This document shows positions 22,695-33,642 of a stretch of 64,000 nucleotides of DNA, in pieces. Positions within the stretch are counted from its first letter, which is position 1; every line of letters starts with the position of its first letter. The position numbers were made by a program, and so were the translations under genes. Source of the DNA: Ceratopteris richardii (lineage: Eukaryota; Streptophyta; Polypodiopsida; Polypodiales; Pteridaceae). The DNA lies in the NCBI GenBank assembly GCA_020310875.1, contig CM035412.1, positions 139,106,669-139,170,668 on the forward strand, in the 5' to 3' direction. Below the pieces are notes generated by a model. It was not told the DNA's origin. It worked only from the letters and a program-made list of their open reading frames with translations, and searched no databases.

Positions 22695-25448
22695 ATGGGA
22701 GATGGTTTCCCTTCTTTTATTGATAAATTGGATAGGAACAACAAAGGGTAGAGGCTCTTCTTATAGTTTGAAGAAGAAGCCAAAGAAGTAGAAGTCCACA
22801 AGAAGCTATTTCTATTGCAAAAAGAAGGTTCATGCCATTAAGCATTGCAACAAGAATCAAGCCGATGAGAGAAATGGTACTCTCAAATCCACATGGAAGA
22901 ATAGGGAATCAACAAATAACATATAACTTGAACTATGGGTTGCCATAAAGCAAGTATGTACATCTACCCAAAATCATGTAGATGAACCTTGGATATTAGA
23001 TAATGGAGCATCTAGCCACATGAACAACAAGAAGGAGTAATATAGTTCCTTAATGCCTCTACCGAAACCCATCAATGTTGTGGTTGCAAATGACTCAAAA
23101 TTTTGAGCTAAAGGAATAAGAACCATCTCTTTTCTTGTTATCACTAGTGTTGAAAGAAACCTCTCTGATGTTTTGTATGTTCTCGCACTAAAAATAAATT
23201 TGTTATCAAATTCTACCATTATAGATCATAGTCTTGAAGTACATTTTGAAAAGGATGGTGGATAAATTTTGGATGGAACAACTAATACTGTACGAAAAGG
23301 AGTGTGGAAAGATAACGTAAAACACTAGCTATTTTCATATTTATTTATCTATATGAAAATCCTAGTTTTTATACATATTTATTTATAGATTCTAATTTTT
23401 TATCTTTAGTAGACTTTGGCATCAACATTTTGGGCAACTTGGATTTGTTGTTCTCAAAGAGATGAAAATAAAAGGGATGGTAGCACATTTACCTGCATTT
23501 TCAGATTTGCAAGAACCATGTGAAGCTTGCATGATGGGCAAGCAATAAAGGAAGTCATTTCCAAAATAGAGCAGCAATCGAGTTCAAGCTCCTCTAGAGT
23601 TGGTACATGTTGATCTCTAAGGTAAAATTTCTACTCCTACTTTGGAAGTATCTCTCTACTTTTTTTTGATAGTCGACGACTATAGTAGAAAGATGTGGGT
23701 GTATTTTATTTGAGAGAAGGCTGATGCATTTGGCAAATCTAAAATGTGGCACAAGATTGTTGAAAATGAAACAAGTTGGAAATTGAAGAAGTTATGTATT
23801 GATCAAGGAGGATAATTCTTATGAATAGAATTCAACAACTATTATAATGCTCATGGGCTCAAGAGGTTGCTTACCACATCCCACACACCTCAACAAAATG
23901 GTGTTGTTGAGAGACAAAATATTACAATGGTTGAAATGGCCCACTGCATGCTAAAAGCTCAAGATATGCATGACTCATTTTGGGTAGAATCAATTAATAC
24001 AACTGCTTACATTTTGAATATATGCTACACAAAGGAATTGCATGACATTACTCCTCAAGAAACATACTCTGGTAAAAAGCACTCAGTTATGCATTTCAAA
24101 ATTTTTGGATGTTTTTGTTATGCACATATACCTGAATCAACAAGAGCTAAGTTAGGAACAAAAAATAGAAAATGTGTCTTCTTAGGATATAGTGAAGAGT
24201 CTAAAGCATATATAATTTGGGATACAGAGGCAAAGAAGATCATTTTCAGCCAGCCATGATGTTGTCTTTGATGAGTGAGCACAGATAGTGGATAGCAAAG
24301 GTAAACCCACCATCTCATCAACTGAAGAAATAACTCATCTTTTTCCTTCCATAGATAGGTCAAGATCAATGAGAAGGAGATATTAGATAATGACATTCCT
24401 CGACCAAAAAGCCAACCATTTGTTGCCACACAACATAACCAAAGCGGGCACAAAAGCTCTTTGATGATTATAACCCTCTAGTTGATGTTCCAGAGTCATC
24501 TTTAGATGGGTTGAGTAGATCAAATAGGTTTGAGGACCAACAAAGAGCCTCCCACAATATTTTCAATATGGTTCTTTGTTGGTCAGTAAAAGAACCCACA
24601 ATTGTAGATGAATCACTCAAAGATCCTAAGCAGAGAACAAAAATGAAGGTTGAGTATGATTGCATACTAAAGAATGACACTTAGTAATTGGTTGATTTAC
24701 CACCAAAGAAGAAGGTAACTAGAACTAAGTGGATTTGTAAAGTGAAATACAAAGTAGATGGTACTTTAGAGAAGTACAAAGCTCGGCTTGTTGCACAAGG
24801 TTTCTCACAAGTGGAAGGATTTGATGTCCAAGAGACATTTGCATCATCAACTTGAATGACTACAATTCGCATAGTCCTTCCAATTGCTACATCAACATTT
24901 TTGAATGGATACCTCAAGAAGGAGGTATACATATCTCAACCACTAGGCTTTGAGGTACCTCATTTAGAAGATGAGGTTTTTAGACTTAAGAAGGCAATAT
25001 ATGGCCTTAAGTAAGCTCTAAGAGCTTGGTATGAATGAGTTGATTTTTTTTCCAAAACCTAGGCTTTTAAAGAAGTACATCAAATGCAAATTTGTATGTT
25101 ATGAGAAAAGATAACCACCTAGTGATTGTCATCTTGTATGTAGATGATTTGATTGTTACAAAAGATCGTGCATATTTCATCAAACAAATGGTGATAGCTT
25201 GAGCAATGGGTTTGAGATGACAGATCTTAGGCTACTCCATTATTGGCTTAGCATTGAAGTATGGAAAAAGGATGATGGGATTTTCATATCGCAATAGAAA
25301 TATGCTACATAAATCTTTTGGGATGATGAACTGCAAAGCCACTAGCACACCTATGGAGGTAAATCTTGAACTTTCAACAGAAAATGATACACTAGAAATA
25401 GATGCTAAGAAGCAGAGAAAGCTAGCTAGGAGTCTTATCTTTTTGTGA
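22695..25448 (+). pseudogene. Copia D gag-pol remnant
   Basis: ATG 22695 (MGDGFPSFIDKLDRNN) is followed by a much-shortened gag reaching a damaged zinc knuckle (YCKKKVHAIKHC, about 22810). Protease: WILDNGASSHMNN at about 22992 (DSG changed to DNG). Pre-integrase: HFGQLGFVVLKEMKIKG and CEACMMGKQ. Integrase: THTPQQNGVVERQNI and later FGCFCYAHIPES up to 24259. RT: TRTKWICKVKYKVDGTLEKY (about 24720) and YVDDLIVT at about 25139. Stops lie between all blocks. Confidence 0.85.
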
Positions 25449-26580
25449 AATAGAAGACCATATATATGTTCAACACTAGATCAATGTTGATCATGAGTGC
25501 AATAAAATTTCCTATATAAGTTTGATTAAAATTGAGAATGATAAAAAAAAAAGAAGAGACTATGATAAAAACCTAAATATGATAAAGTTTTTGTTTGGAC
25601 TTTTGTCTAAGTATTGAGACACTTGAGCTTGGTAAATTTCAAGTGTTGAGATAAAATTTATGCAGGGTCTCTTTATTGTGATTTTTTGCACAACTTATGG
25701 GAATGGAGCATGATTAGTCATAGTGTAGGAAGGAGTGCAAACAAGATGAAGTAACTGACTTTGTACCATCTTCTTCTTCTCTATTAGTCTCTCATTCTAT
25801 GATGGCACCACCATGTCATTTGTGGAGTCTCTCCACCTAGTGTGACCCTTCTCAAATGTTTTTTTGTGGAAGGGAGATTCTATCAAAATTCTTCCCATGG
25901 CATGATATTCTTTTTCCAACAGTTAGATATTTAGAGATTGATTTTCATGAAGATTGAGAGCTAGAGAGTGTAATAATTAAAAGAGTGGAGTGTGATAAAA
26001 GTCTTGACGGTGTGATAACTTTTTGATAATGCAATAAATGTTGGTATACATTATTAAAACTCATATGTGTAATGTATAAAACTTGAAACATTCTCAAAGT
26101 TGATTATAGTATAGAGGGAACCACTTTGACACATGTGGAGTCATTCCATTTTCCATTCAAATCAAGTTGTGATAGAGAAACTCTACTGAAAATTTCCCAA
26201 TAAATATAATAATAATTGGGTAACAAGTTAGGAAATCCCAAGTCAAAGAGAAGTCTTCAAGTGAGTTTAGGAACTGCTATTAATCAACTAGAACTTTCAC
26301 ATCCTCCTTTGTTGATGCACTTATAATCAAGAAGAACCCTAGGATAATGAAATTCAATTAAAGGTAACTTCTCATCTATTTCTAACTCAAGAAATACTCA
26401 GGTTAACCTAGACTCAACCAATATTAAACTCAAGAGTGGGATCAAAGGAAACATTTGAGGACATGCAAGGTGATCCTTTGAACTTTGAAGAAGTAGAACC
26501 ATCAAGTAGTGAGTTTTAGACCATCTTGTGTAGCTTTAGAGGTTCTCTTCCTTAGGCATTGTAACCTATTTTGATGACCT
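25449..26580. other. No gene seen
   Basis: AT-rich sequence without recognisable protein motifs. A loosely repeated pair 'tgtggagtc..tccac/ccatt' occurs near 25820 and 26140. Possibly decayed LTR material. Confidence 0.4.
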
Positions 26581-28180
26581 GAATAGGCAGATGGTAAATT
26601 CAATGGATACTTTTATGATATAGATCAAGGATTTGAAAGAGGAGTTGATTTTGGCTAATGAAATCTTGTAAGATAGTTTTCTTCTGCGGACTGTTCTTAA
26701 TGCTTCTTCACAATTTTACTTCTACTCTTCACCTTTAAAGAGTTAGTCTTTGTTTTGCTACAAGAACATTAGTGTAGGTAGAACAAGTCAATTATGTGTG
26801 TTGCAGATCAAGTTTTCTTAGCTATTTAGAAGGACAAATGTAAATGGAGCTCATCTACTAGTTAGCAGAAATTTGTTAATATTACACAATGAAAGAAGGA
26901 AGACAAAGGTGACAAGAAAATGGAAAAGTAGAAATTGTTTTGCAAGTAGTGCAAGGAAAATCATCATTTCATTAAGAGTTTTCCTAAACTAGTTACAAAA
27001 GAGGGAAAAAAGAAAGGGGTTGGAATGGTTGTTGTAGAGGCCTCTACACCTAAAATAGATTTTGGTAACCTTCTTTATAATGAAAAATTGATGTTCGCTA
27101 CTCATTATAGCTATGACCCATCTTCTTATGAGTAGTTTATGTCTATAATAGACCCAAATGTTTGGTACTTTGATAGTGGTGAAACCAAACATATTATTTG
27201 TAGCACAATTTCTTCACTTCACTTGAGCTTGCTCCTATAGGGAATATTGTTATATGTACTAACAACTCTTCTTATCCTATCATGGGAATTGGAGTTTTTC
27301 ATTCTTATTATTGCTGATGGTAGTTGTTTCACATTGTCATATGCCTTATATTTTCCAAGGATTAAGAAAATTCTATTATCTGTTTCAACACTAGTTAAGA
27401 TTGGCTTGGTTGTTAAATTTGTTGATGATAGATATACAATTTGTGGTCTCTCAAATTATGATGTTATCATTGCTTTTATGGCATTTTATGTCATGGGTTG
27501 TATAAGACCATATATTATTCAAAATCTGAGAATGATTTGGCATGTGCACTTCATGATTATCAGACTATTTTAGATGCAAAACTTTGGCATGCATGCTTTG
27601 TTCATCTGAATTTTGCTAGTATGCTTTGCCTACAAAAGCCTGAATTGGTTTCCTCTCTACTAAAAATTGAGGTACCTTCTAAGCATGTTTGTGAGGGGTG
27701 CATTTTAGGTAAAATACACCACCATTCCCTCCACAAAGATGATTCGATTAGAGTTGCGCATAAATTGCAGCTTGTTCATAGTGATGTGTGTGGTCCTATG
27801 TAAGTGCCTTCATTTGGGAATTTCCTACACTTTATGAATTTTCTAGGCATGCATGGGTTTATCCATTGAAAGAAAAGTATGAAATATTTATGTGCTTTAA
27901 ACAATCCTTGGTTATGGCTGAAAAATATGTCAGCATGTAACTAGACACCCTCCATTTTGATCGAGGGGAGGAGTATATGCCTTTTGAGTTTAATGCATTT
28001 TTGGCTAAGCATGGGATAAAAAATCAATGTATAGTGCCATACATAACTCAAGAAAGTGGATTTTCTGAGAGGAAGAACATATTTCTCATGGACATGGCAA
28101 AGATGTATGATCAGAAGTTAGAATTTACCTTTACCACATAGCTTCTAGCTTGATGTTGTTATGTGTGCAACATATGTACT
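26581..28180 (+). mobile_element. Copia family A fragment: gag, protease, integrase N-terminal part
   Basis: Gag remnants 26590-26990 with a damaged zinc knuckle near 26940. Protease WYFDSGETKHI at about 27161. Pre-integrase blocks ALYFPRIKKILLSVSTLVKI and LWHACFVHLNFASM, CEGCILGKIHHHSLHKDDSI (27580-27750), then LQLVHSDVCGPM. A weak integrase continuation includes FDRGEEYMPFEFNAF near 27957. It ends at about 28180 where an LTR-like repeat begins. Confidence 0.85.
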
Positions 28181-28398
28181 TAATAACTCTAAAACCTTCT
28201 AGAAGCATCCACTTGAGTTAAATATAGTTAATTGAGACATTTGGCACACATGCAATTACATGGCTGATACATGAATGGTTAGAATCCACCTGCCCAAGAA
28301 GGTAGTCCCATGGAGAGAGCTACATATAGGGGCATATGGTTGGGAGGAGAGTCATCTCTCTAGCATGTCTTGGTGGTCATAATCCTCATTCTCTTGCA
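28181..28398 (+). repeat. LTR 3' part, probable gypsy element (repeat R1)
   Basis: Matches 35767-35976 closely (block 'cttctagaagcatccacttgag', TATA-like 'gctatatatagaggcatat', end 'gtcataatcctcattctcttg'). It ends in CA and is followed by a primer-site-like sequence, so it is best read as the downstream part of an LTR. Confidence 0.65.
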
Positions 28399-28413
28399 TT
28401 GATATCATAGCCC
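28399..28413 (+). promoter_or_regulatory. Degenerate primer binding site of the gypsy element
   Basis: TTGATATCATAGCCC against the family-wide TTGGTATCAGAGCCC. Position directly after the LTR end supports the reading. Confidence 0.5.
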
Positions 28414-31265
28414 ATGGTAGAGATTCCATGGAGACCTTTATGGGGGATCTCTCTTCATCTTTGTTATTCAAGCTAGAATTTCCTTTGATAATACATTTCA
28501 GTCTCTTGCTTGCCTTGGTCATTCCTGCCTGTGGAATCTCATCTTTCTCCATCACATGGATTTTGGTAGCAAAAGTTGATAGCAAGAGAAAATCTCTCCA
28601 ATCGTTGATGGGTTGAGCAGGGTTCATCTTTTGAACTCACGATCTAGAACATATGGTGCCTCATCCATTCTTGTATAGGAAAATTTAGTTCCGATAATCC
28701 TATTCTCAAAAAAATCCGACACAGATCATAACGTTTATGAAGCAAAAGGGTGATCGTGCTAGGGGAGGGTCAATGTGCATCTCATCTTTGCAAGGCATGC
28801 ATCCCAAACAAAGGCAACATGAGGATTGAACCAGTGTCCTCACTACTTGAGGACTGGTCTAACCAATAGAGCAAACATCATTGACATCTTGCCTTTACAA
28901 GTGCGGATTCTAGATGTCTGTGCATTTGGAGTTCTCACCTATACAAAAGGATTGACTACCTAAACTGTTTGTTGATCAAATCGTCCCACACTAGAATTGA
29001 TCCTGTGATGTATTCTACGATAGTAGTTTGCCTTATCCACTAGCAAACAACAGATTCAATGAATATTTTGTCATCTCGCTATTTCTTATCATAATCCATT
29101 CTGTTCTTTGCTAAGATCTCCATTTCAATCTGAATCTGAGCCAATTGTGAGACGATCTTGCATCATTTCTTGACTCTAAGAAGGACAAAGTGAAGCACTA
29201 CTCACTTATTGCCCAAAGAAAAAGGAAGGCATCTTCGCTACTTCAAATCAAGGTATCCTTGGAGCATTATGAAGTGTTTGAGATACGAAAGTGAAGCTTT
29301 GGATTTCATCCACTCTTCAAGGTTTTTCCACATCATATTTCTAGCACCCTCTTCTAGAATCGAGTCTACGATGAAGCAAAATTAAATTGAGAAGTACTCT
29401 GAAATTGTGCATTGATCTTTTGATTTTATCACCCATGACTCGTGTTAGGAACTCTAAAGAAAGTTAATAATGCACTATATGCAACGGCCAGGTCACTCTT
29501 ATGATTAGTACAAGCATATCTATGTATGTTTTGGTACCACTTTTATCAGTATCTTCATTCATGTTTAGCCCACCTATAGCATCATGTACATTGCATGCAT
29601 CTGTAATAATGATTTCAATTCTAACTCATGTGGTTGATGCATGGAATGTAGAATCCATGGCATTAGCTTTAAACGTTGAGGGTATCATGCAACAAGGGGA
29701 AACCAACACCACTTCAAATGAGAGGAACAAATTCAAGATAGGTTGTTGAAAGTAGAGCAAGGCCTTGGAAAAATTTCCATTGTCTACGCTAAGTTTGGAA
29801 AGCTTCGTCAATCCATTGACAAATCACCTTCAGACTATTTTGGACTTACTCCAGAAGTTCAAAGATGTAGGTAGAGCTATCCTTCCTAGCCATACTGATA
29901 CAATAGTGACATCACTTATGTCTGTTTTTTGGAAAAGGATATGGATCCATCCATTTCCCAAAGGGACTTGTTTCCCTTAACTGGTAGTTTGAGTCTTTTG
30001 ATGACTCCTTCCACTCCAATTTTTTTGCGAATACTTCAGGGCAATGATTAAGTGTAAGCCATCCATCAAATCTTTCTTTAGAGAAGGATCTGTGTCCTCC
30101 TTACTTCTCAGGTGAAGATAAGGATCAAAATAGGGATGCACTCTTAACGTTCTTGGAAAAGTTGAACGATGTCCACCTACTCAAGAACACCCCCGAACAT
30201 GTGTGAATGGTAGAGGCCAGTTTGTCATTAGGCCGTAAGGCGTACACGTGGTGGATGAGTCTCTCTCACAATCATAAAAAACCATAAACTTGGGATGAAT
30301 ACACCCACCTCTTCAAAAAGGAGTCCCTCCCCAAGAATGAGGAGGACACAATTGGGAGACTTAGGGATCGAATTGAGCAAAAGGGAAACTAAACATCTTC
30401 AAGATGTAGATGTTTAAAGTTATCTAGAAAATATCTATTTGGCATGCCAAAGTCTAGAAAAGTATGGGATGCCTAACCCTGAAGGTGGTTGTAGTTGTAA
30501 CATGCCCAAGTTTTACGTCGTATTAGGAGTAAAGCTTTAGAATTCTTGACACTCCAGTACGGATGAATTAATTCAAGTTGAAAAGTGTATCTTTTGGACA
30601 AGCTATTTGTAAAACCCAATCATTAAGGTCTTCCAAGATATTGGTAAGCTATCACTTCTAGAAAAGAATCCTGATTATTCTTAAGTAATAAAGAAGTTGA
30701 TGAAGTGTTCATTGTAAAATTATTATACATTTTTTCAATCATAAAAAATGCTTGTACTTTAAGCTATGCAATCAAAGTGGATTGCCAAACTATGTTTAAA
30801 GTACTCTAGTAACATCAAACAATCAAAAAATGATAATAATTTTTCAAAGTCAAGAATAGGAACATATGTAAATGAAAGTTCCAGTCAAAGTTTTTTCAGG
30901 AAATGGGAAACCATGTCCTATAGTGATCATTTAATGTGATACTCAAGACATGAACACCATTCCAACAATAAAGCCTTAAGGGTCTTGTCCAAAAGTCAAG
31001 AAATTCTTTCAAAAACGATCACAGTAGTGCTATGGATTCCATGATGAATCATTTGCTTAGATTATTTGATTCCTTAGAAGGAATCTCAAGTCCTTGAAGA
31101 ATAAAATTCTCCCCTAGTAGTGAGAATGAAATTATTGAAACTCATTAGATAGCAAGTAGTTCCCCAAAATTCCCAAACCATCGATAGTGGTACTTAAAGT
31201 CCAATGATTGATATCACCTAAAGGTGTATCAATATTGATAAGATTCTTAGCTATAGAATATGGAA
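28414..31265 (+). mobile_element. gag: Ty3/gypsy-like internal region with gag remnant
   Basis: The recognisable part is 30130-30480, where one frame reads LGRKAYTWWMSLSHNHKKP, then TWDEYTHLFKKESLPKNEED and GRLRDRIEQKGN. The spacing of WW, W-D-E and F is that of the Retrotrans_gag (PF03732) domain. 28414-30080 has no clear motif apart from a tRNA-like block; 30480-31265 is degenerate. Whether this belongs to the same element as the minus-strand gypsy pol at 37225-39430 cannot be told. Confidence 0.65.
28810..28880 (-). repeat. tRNA-like sequence (SINE head or tRNA relic)
   Basis: On the minus strand: GCTCTATTGGTTAGACCAG (A-box-like) then TGGTTCAATCCTC (B box) 30-40 nt later. No complete acceptor stem is visible, so a SINE head or pseudo-tRNA is preferred to a functional tRNA. 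Confidence 0.5.
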
Positions 31266-31270
31266 GGCAT

Positions 31271-31500
31271 TGTTGATATATTTAGGTAGTGATTTGTGTG
31301 AACACACTAGGACCACTCCAACACTTTTTTCCCTCTTTAGGAGGTTTTTTCCCCCAGCTTGTATATATGCCTATAACCCTAACAGGTCACTTATCTTCGT
31401 ACATTCTAGTGGTAATACGTTCATTATTGTGTGTTGTGCTCCAAGCTTCTTCATCTTCCTTGTGTTGTTTGCATGCCTCCATAGACCTCAAACTCCAACA
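31271..31500 (+). repeat. 5' LTR of copia A (230 bp)
   Basis: TGTTGATATATTTAGG to CAAACTCCAACA. Contains 'cttgtatatatgcctataac' as probable TATA region. The length equals its partner at 36991. Confidence 0.92.
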
Positions 31501-31501
31501 A

Positions 31502-31515
31502 TTGGTATCAAAGCA
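31502..31515 (+). promoter_or_regulatory. Primer binding site, copia A
   Basis: TTGGTATCAAAGCA, one mismatch to the initiator-Met complement. Confidence 0.9.
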
Positions 31516-31819
31516 GGTCGTTGCTTCATCTAGGGCATCGTTAACACCCTTCTGGTCACAATCTCAGAATCGCATAAAATTTGGTTGGCATACTGAGGCC
31601 AAAATCACAATTTGAGCTCGTTCTAGCCTCTGAATGCACTATCATAATGCTTATATAGGAAATTTTGTCTTTTTGTGCCAAAGATATATACAGGTTTTGG
31701 TTTGCCAATATAAGCATATCAAAGTCTACTACAGGTTTAGCAGAACTCGACAGGGTAGTTCTCTTCAACTTTTTGAGATACAATCATTTTTCTGCATTAG
31801 GGTATTTTAATTGGTGGCC

Positions 31820-32755
31820 ATGGCTGAAAGCAATGATGTATTCCATATGTTGGTTGTTGAGGATAAGTTGGAAGGTACCAATTACCCACTATGGGCTTCT
31901 ATAATGCATCATGTATTGGTTGCAAAAGGACTATGGAATATTGTGTAGGGTGTTGAAAAACATCCTATTACACTTGCAAACACAATTGTTGAAGCTGATG
32001 CAGATGGCATTGAAGATGGTGATATTCTTCAGATTCCTGTTCGTGCTCCGATTCTTGCTGCACCTATTGTAGAGAAAATTTTTTGGGATGGCCAAGATGC
32101 TCAGGCACATGCATTTATAGCCTTGTTTGTCAAACGTGCCATTATTCCTCACATTCACTCTTGCAAAACAGCTAAGGATACCTGGGATACCACTTTGTAC
32201 CAGGCAAGGAATGAGGCTCATGTTGCTTACCTTTGAAAACACTTGGAGAGTGAGCACATGAATGAAGGAGATTCCATGGACAGCTTTTCGACAAAGATCA
32301 AAGACTCGAAGGGGCAGTTGATTTTTGCTGATGAAGTCTTACTTGATAGTTCACTTGTGTAGACTGTTCTGAATGGTCTTCCATATTCATATCACAATTT
32401 TGCTTCTACTCTTCAATTGATGATGAAAGGCAATCCAAATGCCTTAACATTTGAGGATCTAGTCTTTGTTCTGTTGCAAGAAGATCATTCTAGGAAGAAC
32501 ATGTCCATTATGTGTGTTGTAGATCAAGCTTTCCTCGCTAGTCAGAAGGGCAAAGGTAAATGGAGCTCTTCTACTAGTAAGCAAAAATCTGCTAATTCTA
32601 CACAATCAAAGAAGGATGACAGAGACGAGAAGAAAACAGAAAAGCAAAAATTGTTTTGCAAATACTATAAAGAAAATGATCATGTCATAAAGAGTTGTCC
32701 AAAATTGGCTACAAAAGAGGATGGAATGGTTGTTGCAGAGGCCTATACATAAAAA
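31820..32755 (+). pseudogene. gag: Copia A gag
   Basis: ATG 31820 (MAESNDVFHMLVVEDKLEG) starts a Gag with YPLWASIMHHVLVAKGLW, then HIHSCKTAKDTWDTTLYQAR and LTFEDLVFVLLQEDHSRKN. The zinc knuckle is FCKYYKENDHVIKSC: the second Cys is replaced by Tyr, so metal binding is lost. In-frame stops occur near 31947, 32237 and 32360. It otherwise keeps register well and is one of the better-preserved gags in the window. Confidence 0.85.
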
Positions 32756-33642
32756 AAGAGTCTGCTAATCTTGTGCAGAATGAAGAATGGGTGTTTACTA
32801 CTGTTTGTAGTTTTGAACCATCTTCTCATGAAGAATGTATGTCTCTAGTAGACTCAAATGTTTGGTACTTTGATAGTGGGGCAATCAAACATATTACCTT
32901 GCAACATAGTTTCTTCACTCATTCAAGCCTACCCCTACATGCAATACTATCACATGTGCCAATGACTCCTCTTATCCTATCATGGTAGTTGTTAAGATCA
33001 TTCTGACTACTGTTGATGGTAGTGCTTTTACATTGTTGGATGCTTTATTTGTGCAAGGGATCAAGAAGAATCTATTATCAATTTCAGCTTTAGCCAAGAT
33101 TGGCTTGGTTGCGAAATTTGTTGATGATAGATGTACAGTTCATGATTTGTCAAATGGCGATGTCATTATTGCTTCTGGCATTTTATGTCGTGGGCTGTAT
33201 AAGCTCATAGACTATGAAAAATCTATGAATGAATCAACATGTGCAGTACATGATTCTCAAGAAAGAGGCATTGATTTTGATGAGACCTTTGCTCCTACTT
33301 GCCGAATGGCTACTGTTCGTAGCATTTGTGCACTTGCAAGTCATCATGGTTGGAATGTACATTAGTTGGACATTAAAACTACATTTTTGAATGGTGACTT
33401 GCATGAAGAAGTGTATGTTTTTGAACCCCATGGCTTTGTGCAGAAAGAACATGAAAACTATGTGTGCAAGTTAAAGAAGGCATTATATGGTTTAAAGCAA
33501 GCACCACATGCTTAGTATGAAAAGATACATGCCGATATGATTGCACATGGTTTTGAGAATAGTCCAACTAAAAGCACCTTATATGTTAAGCATGCAAATG
33601 ATGTGCTTCTGATCATTGTTGTCTATGTTGATGACATGCTAC
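32756..33642 (+). pseudogene. pol: Copia A protease fused to RT; integrase deleted
   Basis: Protease WYFDSGAIKHI at about 32863 keeps the DSG triad. The pre-integrase region (DALFVQGIKKNLLSISALAK, 33036) ends in ESTCAVHD. With no gap in the reading frame it then continues as RT: RGIDFDETFAPTCRMATVRS at about 33264. The integrase core and the first part of RT are gone. RT continues to a YVDDML motif at 33624-33641, where the insertion starts. Confidence 0.85.

Larger units (their letters stand above)
21609..25448 (+). mobile_element. Copia family D, 3'-truncated
   Basis: 5' LTR 21609-22669 (TGTTGG...CCCAACA), exact primer site at 22671, then a shortened gag, protease, integrase and RT. Similarity stops near 25448 and no 3' LTR is seen, so the right end was lost by deletion or later insertion. 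It was inserted into copia C. Confidence 0.85.

Noticed and set aside
28352-28627. Minus-strand 91-codon ORF
   Set aside because: It crosses the LTR end and primer site of the gypsy element and has no motif.
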